Assembly (NCBI RefSeq): GCF_042453785.1
Contig: NC_091665.1
Span: 30,715,001-30,779,000, forward strand
Source: Malus domestica
Taxonomy: Eukaryota > Streptophyta > Magnoliopsida > Rosales > Rosaceae
Reading direction: 5' to 3'
Length of the DNA stretch: 64,000 nt
A program made the translations under genes and the position numbers. The notes under the pieces are model-generated. The model saw nothing but the letters and a program-made list of their open reading frames with translations. It was not told the DNA's origin and did no database searches. This document shows positions 22,518-33,900 of this stretch, in pieces. Each line of letters opens with the position of its first letter. Positions within the stretch are counted from its first letter, which is position 1.

Positions 22518-23571
22518 GGCCTCATTTGACAGCTCAGACTGTATTGACTATTTCAGTCAGATATGATAAATAGTCATTGGATAATACTGACTAAATTTAT
22601 CTGACGTTTGGTATAGTATCGAACTAATAATCGTATAATTTATACTGTATTTGGTACTATACCGGAAAAGAGGAATTCAAAGTATTATTACTTTTAAGAT
22701 AAAAATTGACGATTGATGGGAAGAAAAAAAAGTACACATTCACGACCACCAAATGGGTCAAATTAAAAACAAAAACAAAATCTTCCTTTATTTAAATCAA
22801 ACTTAGAATAAAAAATAAAAAAATTGAAATCATCTATTCAGTCTTGTCTTCCCTAGATCTCTCCGTCGCACTCCCCAACACCCTTACAGAAACCCAAAAG
22901 AGAATAAGCTAAAAAATGGAGCCACACCTTTTCGTCCACAAAACCTTCGCTTAATCAAATGTAGAAGCGAGAGATATAGAGAGAGAAGCTCCATGGACTA
23001 CCATTGCCTTTTGGGCTCATCTTCTTCCCTATCCCCATACCCCTGACCAATACCCCTCACCAAAACCCCGTCAAAACCCCTCCATCCGCTGTCTCATCCT
23101 CCTCCTCCTCCCACCTCTCACCCGCCAACAATGATGATGAAAACGATAAAACCCACAAACCCAATTTCGATTTCCTCAAGCTCTTTGTAGCTTTCACCGT
23201 AATCTCCACCTCATTCCCCCAAATCCCCACCGTCCTCGCCACTGTCAAGGAGAAAAAGCGCGCGCCCAAGAAGTCATGGTCCCAGGGACTCCCCGTCGTC
23301 TCCAATCGAATTACGTACACCCAGCTGTTGGTGCTCAGTCAGGTGTCTTAAAGAACGAAGTGCGAGAGAGAGGGAAGGGAACCAGACTAATAATCTACTC
23401 CTTTTGGAAGGATTTATTATGCAGGTGTATACCCTACTAAATAAGTAGATTGACTAAATTAATCTTGCGACTATTTAAATTCGACGACTATTTAATACGA
23501 GAGGACACCAAACGATCGGATCCATATTATTAATCATATCCGATTCCTTATACGACCCGCCAAACGAGGCC
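22518..23571. mobile_element. PIF/Harbinger-like TIR transposon carrying a host gene fragment
   Basis: Ends are GGCCTCATTTGACAG on the left and, inverted, GGCCTCGTTTGGCGG on the right (12 of 15 identical). TAA occurs on both sides (22515-22517 and 23572-23574), the usual 3-bp duplication of PIF/Harbinger elements. At 1054 bp it encodes no transposase. Its right half holds a piece of a plastid protein gene (22993-23351), making it a Pack-type (transduplicating) element. Confidence 0.75.
22993..23351 (+). pseudogene. FTSHI2: Captured N-terminal fragment of FtsHi2-like plastid protease homologue
   Basis: An ATG at 22993 opens MDYHCLLGSSSSLSPYP and stops. After a one-base shift the next frame reads a Ser-rich transit-peptide region, NDDENDKTHKPNFDFLKLF, a hydrophobic stretch, then VKEKKRAPKK and WSQGLPVVSNRITYTQLL. 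This order matches the N-terminus of plant FtsHi2 (inactive FtsH, plastid envelope) as I remember it: KERKR, then an acidic link, then WS.DLPVVSNRIPYT. The acidic link is missing here. AAA and protease domains are absent, so it is a non-functional fragment. Confidence 0.6.
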
Positions 23572-23619
23572 TAAGTATTTAATTGAGAACTTTAACGAAA
23601 AGCTCATGGTACTGTTCAC

Positions 23620-23745
23620 TTTAACAAAAAACCACATTTTTACACTAAAAAGTCAATCCTGGTATATTCACTTTACCATTTATTTTATCCTTATCGTTAA
23701 AACTCAAAGTTTTCAAACCCTTTTTATTAGTTTTCCTTATTTAAT
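23620..23745. mobile_element. Short AT-rich dispersed repeat (MITE-like)
   Basis: 'taacgaaaagctcatggtac..' to '..ttttcaaaccctttttattagttttcctt'. It has two internal copies of 'ttcactttaaca/ttcactttacca' and looks like a common Rosaceae dispersed repeat. Ends and duplication were not resolved. Confidence 0.35.
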
Positions 23746-23846
23746 TTTTATAGACCAATATATTTTCTAATATTTTATGTTTTGCCAATTATTTTGAATA
23801 TAACCAAAAACGAGGTGCCGTTTATAATCTCGTTGGATAAAACCAT

Positions 23847-24351
23847 GGTCTAAAATATCTATATTATCCCGATATTTTCATCGAAATTTTCGTGTTTTTG
23901 GACTATCGATATTTCCGATATCATCGATATTTTAGACCTTGATAGGAACTCTATGTGGTACTAAGTCATTCATGTATCTTACCATGAAATGTATAAAGTG
24001 TAAATTATTGTACTAATTCATTATATATAAATTATTATGATGTGTTTAAACTTCTTTCATTAATTACTATATATTTTCTACACTCACAATGTTTGCCAGC
24101 TTGCTATATAATCAACTTAAATCAGTTAAATCCATCATGCAATGCATTTCCTTCCAATGTTTTGTGATAAACTAATAGATAATTGACTAAATAAACATTC
24201 TGCAAAATTTCAATAAAAATTTCCAAGTTTTTCTTATAATTTCCATGGTTTTTATTCAATTTTTATCGATATCGATAATATCCCGATATTTCCATCAAAA
24301 TTACCGTATTTTTAAACTACCGATATTTCCGATCTGATCGGTATTTTAGAC
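23847..24351. mobile_element. TIR element flanked by 14-bp direct repeats
   Basis: The 505-bp insert begins GGTCTAAAATA and ends, inverted, GTCTAAAATA. It is bracketed by the perfect repeat TTGGATAAAACCAT at 23833-23846 and 24352-24365. Internally two similar 78-bp arms rich in 'cgatatttccgat' (23868-23945 and 24281-24358) lie near the ends. No coding frame. The long duplication is unusual for a TIR element. Confidence 0.65.
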
Positions 24352-24920
24352 TTGGATAAAACCATACGATAAACTGGTAAACTGGGACCCGGTTTTCTCC
24401 CTCAAAACGTCGGCAAATGACTTGTTAAGATGATCTCTCTGCTCTCTGTATATTTTCTCGTACTCGTTCACTCTATCGATCTCTTCCATTGACTGCCACT
24501 TTACTGCTTCCCAGAATTCCAATCCACCCTCACAAATTTACCACTTCTTCCATTTCCTCCCCACCAATCCAATCCAATCTTCCCACCGCCAAAGATTCAT
24601 ACTGGTTTTCGAATTATCGTTTTTTCTTCTTCTTCGAGCTCGAAGCTTTTCCGGGTACGTTGAATTTTAACGAATAGCATCGTCAGCCATGGCGGTTTTC
24701 GGCGTATCGGGCTCTATGGTTATTTGCTTCTAGCTCTGAGCTGTTCTGGGTTCGTTTTGATTGCGTCCAATAGTACCTGAATCTGGTTTTAACTGCCATT
24801 TGAAGGTTTTTGGGTATTGAGGGATTTCGGGTGGATACCATTTTTGGGTTGGTTTCCGTATTTTTGGGCTTGTGGGTTATGGTGGTAAAGCTGGTAATTG
24901 CAGTTGGCGTATAAGTGCTT

Positions 24921-25230
24921 TTTCAGAAAGGACTTTTGGGCATTGAGAATTGAGCTCTTCTGTTGCGCAGGTACGTTTTCGTTTGAGATTTGGTTTGTTT
25001 TACTGGTTTTGCTGTTTGAATTCAGAATTGGAGGTTTGGGGTTCTAGGGAGCTTCTTTGCAGAATATTAGTGTTTTTTCAATGAGGACTTTCGGGCATTG
25101 GGATTTGAGAGCTTCTGTTGACTTGGTACGTTTTTGTTTAAACTTTGGTTGGTTTTGCTGCTTTTGTTGTTTGATTACGAAATTGGAGGTTTAGGGTTTC
25201 AGGGAGCTTTTCCGCAGAGTACAGTTGTCT
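24921..25230 (+). repeat. 155-bp tandem duplication in the WDR26-like 5' region
   Basis: Units 24921-25075 and 25076-25230 share 'ggacttt.gggcattg', 'ggtacgttttcgttt', 'aaattggaggtt.aggg' and 'agggagctttt..gcag' in order. It duplicates a probable 5' untranslated exon/intron border of the locus. Confidence 0.7.
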
Positions 25231-25386
25231 TGTATAGGTTTGGGTATTTGGTTTCAGAGATATAAAGTCGAATTCTTTTCGGGATTGGTTATTTTGGTAA
25301 TCTTCTATTTGTCATTACTGGCATTTCGAGATAGGAGGTGTGAAATTTGGCATTTGACAGAGTGTTTGTTTTCTCTTGTGATTATC

Positions 25387-26264
25387 ATGGCTGGTGGAAG
25401 AAATGGGGAGACTGTAAAAGGCTAGGAAGTTCATCAAACCATCTTAGGATTTCCCGAACTCCATTGCTGATGGAGGTTTCTCCTAGGCTCGGCTCAAAAG
25501 GCCTAATTAAGAAACATGAGTTTGTAAGGATAATAATTCAATGCCTGCTTTCAATTGGCTATGAGAAGTCTGCTTCATGCTTGGAGTTGGAGTCTGGCAT
25601 TTCATGCAAATCCGATGATTTTCAAATGCTGGAATCATAGATATCAAGTGGGAATTGGGATGGTTGTGTTGATACCCTGAATACCATCAATGATTTGACA
25701 GATGATACGAGAGCTGCTGCTTTGTTTCTTGTATTCAAACAATGTCTTTTGGAGTATTTGAAATGTGGGGATGACAAATTGGCTCTGGCCATTTTGCAGA
25801 AAGAGGTGTCAACATTACATGTAGACAGAGGGAAAGTTCATAACCTTGCTCGCAGTACCCTGTCGTCGAAGGAAATGGAGCAGAGAAAAATAGATGATAT
25901 TGCTGTTTGTGAGTTGCGTAAAAAACTATTGCAAGAATTAGAAAAATTGTTTCCTCCACCAATCACACTGCTCGAGAACAGGATGGAACATCTGGTTGAA
26001 ACTGCTGTTTTGTCCCAGATTGATTCATGTATGTATCACAATTTGTCGGATGCAGTTTCACTTTATGCTGACCATTTCTATGGTAGGGATCAGATCCCCA
26101 CTGAAACTGTTCAGGTGTGATTTGCTGTCAATAATGTTTATGTTTTGGAAATTGAAGTTATGAGGGTTTTACTTTTGTTTGCTCAGATGTTCTTCTATTG
26201 GAGGACTCACATACACATGAACACATGTTTCACCTGATGCAGATTTTGACTGAGCATAAGGAAG
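25387..26264 (+). pseudogene. WDR26: WDR26-like pseudogene, 5' part (LisH and CTLH)
   Basis: From an ATG at 25471 the frame gives GLIKKHEFVRI..GYEKSASCLELES, a LisH helix pair, then an in-frame TAG at 25638-25640 in the CTLH region. It then continues as ISSGNWDGCVDTL to GRDQIPTETVQ, ending at a GT donor (26114). An upstream ATG (25387, MAGGRNGETVKG) is in a different frame, a likely one-base loss near 25420. The next exon begins at 26243 (ILTEHK) but is cut off after about 22 nt. WDR26/GID7 proteins are subunits of the CTLH/GID ubiquitin ligase; this copy cannot make one. Sequence from 24371 to 25386 is probably its 5' untranslated region and introns. Confidence 0.85.
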
Positions 26265-26492
26265 GTACCATAGAATTCTATCCGGAGTGATTTGTATTAG
26301 AATTTATAAGTATTTTATTTATTCAACTAATTGAATATTGCTTTGGTACCGAAGTTTCATTCTCAACGATTAAATATTAACCCACACAATATTTTACTTA
26401 ATTGGTGGAAATGTGGCCTTCATGCATAAGAAATTGTGGATAAGAAGTATATGTTTAGGGTTCTTGACACCGCTCATATAACAATAATATAC

Positions 26493-26509
26493 TCTCGAAA
26501 AAGATCATA
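26493..26509. repeat. 17-bp target site duplication, left copy
   Basis: TCTCGAAAAAGATCATA, identical to 34206-34222, directly next to the (ACA)n start (the LINE tail on the minus strand) at 26510. Confidence 0.85.
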
Positions 26510-27116
26510 CAACAACAACAACAACAACAAAGCCTTTTCCCACTAAGTGGGGTCGGCTATATGAATCCTAGAACGCCATTGCGCTCATTTGTGTCATGTC
26601 CTCCGTTAGATCCAAGTACTCAAGTCTTTTCTTAGGGTCTCTTCCAAAGTTTTCCTAGGTCTTCCTCTACTCCTTCGGCCCCGAACCTCTGTCCCGTAGT
26701 CACATTTTCGAACCGGAGCGTCAGTAGGCCTTCTTTGCACATGTCCAAACCACCGGAACCGATTTTCTCTCATATTTCCTTCAATTTTGGCTACTCCTAC
26801 TTTACCTCGGATATCCTAATTCCCAATCTTATCCTTTCTCGTGCGCCCATACATCCCACGAAGCATCCTCATCTCCGCTACACCCATTTTGTGTACGTTG
26901 ATGCTTCACCGCCCAACATTCTGTGCCATACAACATCGCTGGCCTTATTGTCGTCCTATAAAATTTTCCCTTGAGCTTCAGTGGCCTACGACGGTCACAC
27001 AACACGCCGGATGCACTCTTACACTTCATCCATCCAGCTTGTATTCTATGGTTGAGATCTCCATCTAATTCTCCGTTCTCTTGCAAGATAGATCCTAGGT
27101 AGCGAAAACGGTCACT
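26510..27116 (-). mobile_element. LINE (RTE-type) 3' end with (TTG)n tail
   Basis: The minus strand ends ..IADPT-stop, then TGGGAAAAGGC and (TTG)n. It matches 30935-31520 along its length with scattered changes and frame breaks. It stops at about 27116 inside the coding region. Confidence 0.85.
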
Positions 27117-28670
27117 TTTTGTGATCTTCGCTAGATTGCTCCGGTCATTAGTGTGGATAAGTATATAAATGGATAGAGATAGGAAAGCAAACACAAGATG
27201 TACGTGGTTCACCCAGATTGGCTACGTCCACGGAATAGAGGAGTTCTCATTAATTGTGAAGGGTTTACACAAGTACATAGGTTCAAACTCTCCTTTAGTG
27301 AGTACAAATGAATGATTTAGTACAAATGACATTAGGAAATATTGTGGGAGAATGATCTGGTGGCCACGAAACTTCTAAGTACCGGAGTGTGGTATCGTCT
27401 TGACTTGCCTTATCTGTCTCATAGGTAGATGTGGCATTTTCTCTGGAAGTACTCTTCCTCCATCCAGGGGTGATATCTGTAACTGGTGGAGATGCACAAG
27501 GTAATGTATCAATTTCACTTGAAGCTTACTTGTAGTTTCATGCTTGGTCAAGCGAGATACAAACCATGTAGTAGGAGTCCCCCAAGTCGCCGAGCTGGGG
27601 GATCTGCTGAAAGAGGTGACAGACAAGGTAAGCAATCAGAGCTCCGGCTGATTGTTCACATTCTCCCTATCTTGCAGGCAGCATGAAGGATAAAGAGAAG
27701 AAAAATGAGGAGAGATGATATGGGATACTTTTGCTTTTAAAGAAGTAACTTTCCACAGGCTTATTCTTGAACTGGGCTGGAGGGTTTTCTGGTTTCCTCC
27801 AGAGTATAAGGCCGACTGAAGAATTTGAGGGTCAAAACAAGTCCATCAAATCTAGAGTACGTTCGACCCTGCTGATATGGGATACTTTTGCTTTTGATAG
27901 AGTAGTGGATGTATCGGCACGTGTGCTGTTACGCTTGTCTCCACATGCTTCCTTGTATCATTCTCACTTGCCCTATCTGTTCCTCAGGCAGATGCGGTAT
28001 CTTCCCTGGAAGCATAACATGTTGAAGATGAGTACTCGAGAGCAATGCCAGGTAAGTAATCAGGTAAGGGGTTCCAGGCAGTCAGTTCCTGGTTGGAAGC
28101 TTGATTCCAAGTGCTGACTGATTGCTCTCTTTCTCCTTGTCTTGCAGGTAAGAACAAGGCCAAAGGAAAAGACAGGGAAAAAGCATGATATGGGATGCTC
28201 TTGCTTTTAACCCTGATGATATGAGATATTCTTGCTCTAGTATAGCTTGTTTACAGAGGTATTATCGGGGGGAAAGAAAGCTGAATATTTCGAAAGGCTT
28301 TGTTGGGAGTGCCCTCTCAGATAAGAGAAAGGGTTGAGCATTTTTGCAGGTCTGCCTGTCCGTTAGGGATGGAAGTCGACATATATAGGAGTCTCCCTAA
28401 CATCAAGTAATAATGCTATTCCTTTACCCTGCTTGGTTATAGCACGGTAGTGGGAGCTGCCAGCTTCACATGTTTTAACTCTGTCAGAGCCCTTTGAAAA
28501 AGTGGTTTGTGGTATCTGGAAAGCTGATGTTGCGTGTGAAGATTACAGACCTATCGGGGGTCTGGCTCTCGAGATTCGGAGAACGATGCCTCTTCGATTT
28601 TTGAGAAAGCAATCCTGCTGGGGGTCTGGCTCTCGAGATTCGGAGAGCGGTGTCTCTTCGATTTTTGAGA

Positions 28671-29306
28671 AAGTAATCATGTTGGGAGTCTGGCTCTCGA
28701 GATTCGGAGGGCCGTGCCTCTTCGATTTTGGAGCAAGCAATCTTGTTGGGAGTGTTTTCTCGAATGTGAGTAAAGGTTGGGCATGTTTGCTAGTCTACCT
28801 TGCCACGAAGCACAGAGGTTGACACACAGGGACTTTCCAATTATCCAGCAGTGGTACTGTTCCTTTACCCTCTCTTCGATTTTGAGAAAGTAATCATGTT
28901 GGGAGTCTGGCTCTCGAGATTCGGAGGGCGGTGCCTCTTCGATTTTGGAGCAAGCAATCTTGTTGGGAGTGTTTTCTCGAATGTGAGTAAAGGTTGGGCA
29001 TGTTTGCTAGTCTACCTTGCCACGAAGCACAAAGGTTGACACACAGGGACTTTCCAATTATCCAGCAGTGGTACTGTTCCTTTACCCTCTCTTCGATTTT
29101 TGAGAAATTAATCATGTTGGGAGTCTGGCTCTCGAGATTCGGAGGGCGGTGCCTCGTCGATTTTGGAGCAAGCAATCTTGTTAGGAGTGTTTTCTCGAAT
29201 GTGAGTAAAGGTTGGGCATGTTTGCTAGTCTACCTTGCCACGAAGCACAGAGGTTGACACACCGGGACTTTCCAATTATCCAGCAGTGGTACTGTTCCTT
29301 TACCCT
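28671..29306. repeat. Three-copy tandem repeat, 217-218 bp unit
   Basis: Copies begin at 28671, 28888 and 29106, each running from 'aagtaatcatgttgggagtc' through 'ggttgggcatgtttgctagtctacc' to 'ctgttcctttaccc'. Copies are nearly identical. Shorter 60-bp relatives ('gggtctggctctcgagattcggag') precede the array from 28556. Confidence 0.92.
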
Positions 29307-29627
29307 TGTGGGTAATAATATGGTAGCTAGACCTTCAAAATTTATGTGTCTAAACTTTGTTAGTGTTGTTTCTTTGCAATTCTTTTACCCTTCTTGGTCA
29401 GAGCGATGTAGTGGGAGCTGCAAGCTTCACGTGTCTCAACTTTGTCAGAGAACTTTGGCAAAGTTATCTGTGGTACCCATGAGCTACTGTTGCGTGTCGG
29501 AAGTGGGTGATTGAACAGTACGATTCATGTGCTTTCTACTTCGCCAGAAATCTTCGACAGAATGCCCATAATTTCCGCAAAGCTAAGTGTGCGTGTGACA
29601 GGTGCTGACAAGGCTGGAAAAGTAGGT

Positions 29628-29851
29628 GCCTCTTCGATTTCTAAAATCGGCCCTCGTGGTCTCTGAGCAGCCCAGCTTTTGAGAAAGCAAGCCTCTTCGA
29701 TTTCTGAGATCGGCCTTTGTGGTCTTTGAGCAGCCCAGCTTTTGAGAAAGCAAACACCTCTTCGATTTCTGAGATCGACCCTCGTGGTCTCTGAGCAGCC
29801 CAACTTTTGAGAAAGCAAACGCCTCTTCGATTTCTGAGTAGGCGCCTCTTC
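29628..29851. repeat. 65-bp tandem repeat, 3.5 copies
   Basis: Units start at 29628, 29691, 29756 and 29821, each 'gcctcttcgatttctgagatcgg..ctctgagcagcccagcttttgagaaagcaaac'. The array stays open on the minus strand, which produces spurious repeat peptides. Confidence 0.92.
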
Positions 29852-29999
29852 GATTTCTGAAGCTTCGTCGAGTGCAGATTTTTATAGGGGCTGACATTAA
29901 GTTCCAAAGCACACTTGAATATCCACCAGTAGAAGCTTCATTCTTGCACTTCTAAGATCTTGATTTGTCCGACCTCTTCTCTCTTCAACACCTTTGAAA

Positions 30000-30674
30000 A
30001 TGTCTGGCCCCTCCGACCGTCGTTTTGACTTGAACCTTGTTGAAGAGGCAGCCCCGCCTTCTCCAGACAACATATGGCGCCCATCCTTCGTCTCCCCTAC
30101 TGGTCCTCTTACCGTTGGGGATTCCGTGATGAAGAATGATATGACCGCTGCGGTAGTGGCCAGGAACCTTCTCACTCCCAAAGATAACAGACTACTTTCC
30201 AAACGGTCTGATGAGTTGTCTGTTAAGGATTCTCTGGCTCTCAGTGTTCAGTGTGCAGGTTCTGTGTCTAATATGACCCAACGCCTATTTGCTCGAACCC
30301 GTCAAGTTGAATCATTGGCGGCTGAAGTGATGAGTCTCAAACAGGAGATTAGAGGGCTCAAGCATGAGAATAAACAGTTGCACCGGCTCGCACATGACTA
30401 TGCTACAAACATGAAGAGGAAGCTTGACCAGATGAAGGAATCTGATGGTCAGGTTTTACTTGATCATCAGAGATTTGTGGGTTTGTTCCAAAGGCATTTA
30501 TTGCATTCGTCTTCTAAGGCTGTACCGCATAATGAGGCTCCAAATGATCAATCTCTGATGCCTCCTCCTTCTAGGGTTTTGTCTAGTACTGAGGCTCCGA
30601 ATGATCCCCCTCCGGTGCCTTCTCTTTCTGGGGCTCTACCGACTGCTGAGACTTCTCCTAAGCAACCTTTGTGA
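30000..30674 (+). CDS. Element-encoded coiled-coil protein, function unknown
   Basis: An intact frame of 224 aa starts MSGPSDRRFDLNLVEEAAPP. Residues about 90-155 (LFARTRQVESLAAEVMSLKQ onward) form a heptad-rich coiled coil, followed by a Pro/Ser/Thr-rich tail with a repeated EAPND motif. There is no zinc finger, protease or polymerase motif. The early FDLNL resembles an EAR-type repressor motif (DLN core), but this may be chance. It belongs to the element at 27117-30930, lies antisense to the flanking LINE, and may serve as its gag-like product. The ATG at 30000 is the first in frame. Confidence 0.6.
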   Translation: MSGPSDRRFDLNLVEEAAPPSPDNIWRPSFVSPTGPLTVGDSVMKNDMTAAVVARNLLTPKDNRLLSKRSDELSVKDSLALSVQCAGSVSNMTQRLFARTRQVESLAAEVMSLKQEIRGLKHENKQLHRLAHDYATNMKRKLDQMKESDGQVLLDHQRFVGLFQRHLLHSSSKAVPHNEAPNDQSLMPPPSRVLSSTEAPNDPPPVPSLSGALPTAETSPKQPL

Positions 30675-30934
30675 AGGCTCCCTCTTGTTTGTTTATTTTG
30701 ACTCAAGTATATGTACATATTTGTAACTTATCGGGGATATCAATAAATAAGCTTTCCTTCATTTCAACGTATTGTGTTAAATACACCAAAGCCTTCTTCG
30801 CTAAGTTCTTTGAATTTTCTTTTGTTGAAGCTTGTATGTTGAAGCTTTGTGAGTGGAGCATATAGGTTGAGGTAGTGTTCCCTTAATTTCCTGAGTGAGG
30901 AAAACTTCTCGGTTGGAGACTTGGAAAATCCAAG

Positions 30935-33900
30935 TCACTGAGTGGGATCGGCTATATGAATCTTAGAACGCCATTGTGTTCTGTCCTGTGTCATGTCCTC
31001 TGTTAGATCCAAGTACTCTAAGTCTTTTCTTAGGGTCTCTTCCAAAGTTTTCCTAGGTCTTCCTCTGCCCCTTCGGCCTTGAACCTCTGTCTCATAGTCG
31101 CATCTTCTAATCGGAGCGTCAGTAGGCCTTCTTTGCACATGTCCAAACCACCGTAACCGATTTTCTCTCATCTTTCCTTCAATTTCGGCTACTCCTACTT
31201 TACCCCGGATATCCTCATTCCTAATCTTATCCTTTCTCGTGTGCCCACACATCCAACGAAGCATCCTCATCTCCGCTACACCCATTTTGTGTACGTGTTG
31301 ATGCTTCACCGCCCAACATTCTGTGCCATACAGCATCGCCGGCCTTATTGCCGTCCTATAAAATTTTCCCTTGAGCTTCAGTGGCATACGGCGGTCACAC
31401 AACACGCCGGATGCACTCTTCCACTTCATCCATCCAGCTTGTATTCTATGGTTGAGATCTCCATCTAATTCTCCGTTCTTTTGCAAGATAGATCCTAGGT
31501 AACGAAAACGGTCGCTCTTTGGTATTTCTTGATCTCCTATCCTCACCCCTAACTCGTTTTGGCCTCCATTTGCACTGAACTTGCACTCCATATATTCTGT
31601 CTTTGATCGACTTAGGCGAAGACCTTTAGATTCCAACACTTCTCTCCAAAGGTTAAGCTTTGCATTTACCCCTTCCTGAGTTTCATCTATCAACATTATA
31701 TCGTCTGCGAAAAGCATACACCAAGGAATATCACCTTGAATATGTCCTGTTAACTCATCCATTACCAACGCAAAAAGGTAAGGACTTAAGGATGAGCCTT
31801 GATGTAATCCTACAGTTATGGGAAAGCTTTCGGTTTGTCCTTCATGAGTTCTTACGGCAGTCTTTGCTCCTTCATACATATCCTGTATAGCTTGGATATA
31901 TGCTACTCGTACTCCTTTCTTCTCTAAAATCCTCCAAAGAATGTCTCTTGGGACCCTATCATACGCTTTTTCCAAATCTATAAAGACCATGTGTAAATCC
32001 TTTTTCCCATCTCTATATCTTTCCATCAATCTTCGTAAGAGATAGATTGCCTCCATGGTTGAGCGCCCTGGCATGAACCCGAATTGGTTGTCCGAAACCC
32101 GTGTCTCTTGCCTCAATCTATGCTCAATGACTCTCTCCCAGAGCTTCATTGTATGACTCATTAGCTTAATTCCCCTATAGTTCATGCAATTTTGTACATC
32201 GCCCTTATTCTTGTAGATAGGCACCAAAGTGCTCATTCGCCACTCATTCGGCATCTTCTTCGTTTTCAAAATCCTATTGAAAAGGTCAGTGAGCCATGTT
32301 ATACCTGTCTCTCCCAAAACTTTCCACACTTCGATTGGTATATCGTCTGGGCCTACTGCTTTTCTATGCTTCATCTTCTTCAAAGCTACACCCACTTCTT
32401 CCTTCCGGATTCTACGATAAAAAGAGTAGTTTCTACACTCTTCTGAGTTACTTAACTCCCCTAAAGAAGCACTCCTTTCATGTCCTTCATTGAAAAGATT
32501 ATGAAAATAACCTTTCCATCTGTCTTTAACCGCGTTCTCTGTAGCAAGAACCTTTCCATCCTCATCCTTGATGCACCTCACTTGGTTTAGGTACTTTGTC
32601 TTCTTTTCCCTTGCTCTAGCTAGTTTATAGATATCCAACTCTCCTTCTTTGGTATCTAGTCGCTTATACATATCGTCATAAGCCGCTAACTTAGCTTCTC
32701 TCACAGCTTTCTTCGCCTCTTGCTTCGCTTTTCTATACCTTTCACCATTTTCATCGGTCCTATCCTTGTATAAGGCTTTACAACATTCCTTCTTAGCCTT
32801 CACCTTTGCTTGTACCTCCTCATTCCACCACCAAGATTCCTTTTGGTGTGGGGCAAAGCCCTTGGACTCTCCTAATACCTCTTTTGCTACTTTTCGGATA
32901 CAACTAGCCATGGAATCCCACATTTGGTTAGCTTCCCCCTCTCTATCCCACACACACTGGGTGATTACTTTCTCTTTGAAAATGGCTTGTTTTTCTTCTT
33001 TTAGATTCCACCATCTAGTCCTTGGGCACTTCCAAGTCTTGTTCTTTTTTCTCACTCTTTTGATATGTACATCCATCACCAACAAGCGATGTTGATTAGT
33101 CACGCTCTCTCCTGGTATAACTTTGCAATCCTTACAAGTTATACGATCCCCTTTCCTCATTAGAAGAAAATCTATTTGTGTTTTTGACGACCCACTCTTG
33201 TAGGTGATCACATGTTCTTCTCTCTTCTTAAAGAAGGTGTTGGCTAAGAAGAGATCATATGCCATTGCAAAATCCAAGATAGCTTCCCCATCCTCGTTTC
33301 TCTCCCCAAAACCATGGCCACCATGAAAACCTCCATAGTTGCCTGTCTCCCTGCCCACGTGTCCATTTAAATCTCCTCCTATAAATAACTTCTCCGTTTG
33401 AGCAATTCCTTGCACCAAGTCTCCAAGGTCTTCCCAAAATTTCTCCTTCGAACTCGTATCCAACCCTACTTGAGGTGCGTACGCACTAATCACATTGATA
33501 AGTTCTTGTCCTATTACAATCTTGATTGCCATGATTCTATCTCCTACCCTCTTGACATCTACAACATCTTGTGTCAAGGTCTTGTCCACGATGATGCCAA
33601 CACCGTTTCTCGTTCTATTTGTGCCCGAATACCATAGTTTAAACCCTGAGTTTTCTAGATCCTTTGCCTTACGACCAACCCACTTAGTTTCTTGTAGGCA
33701 CATAATATTTATCCTTCTCCTCACCATAACTTCTACTACTTCCATAGATTTTCCTGTCAAGGTTCCTATATTCCACGTTCCTAAACGCATTTTGCTCTCT
33801 TGAACTCTACCCTTCTGTCCTAGCTTCTTCACCCTTCCCCGTCGAATAGGATCAAAGTACTTCTTTTGTGTGTCCCGTGTAAAGTTGATAGGAGCATATG

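Larger units (their letters stand above)
27117..30930 (+). mobile_element. Non-autonomous element with coiled-coil ORF and internal tandem repeats
   Basis: 3.8 kb between the two LINE parts. It contains a leader-like block (27120-27400), several degenerate internal repeats ('gatatgggatacttttgctttta' near 27718, 27875 and 28186), two tandem arrays and an intact 224-codon frame (30000-30674). It has no transposase, reverse transcriptase or integrase. LTRs or TIRs at its ends were not found, so its class is open. Confidence 0.55.

Noticed and set aside
29525..29912. Minus-strand repeat peptides of about 90-110 aa
   Set aside because: They arise from the 65-bp tandem array being open in several frames.
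31241..33803. Several plus-strand frames of 60-110 codons
   Set aside because: They are shadows opposite the intact LINE frame.
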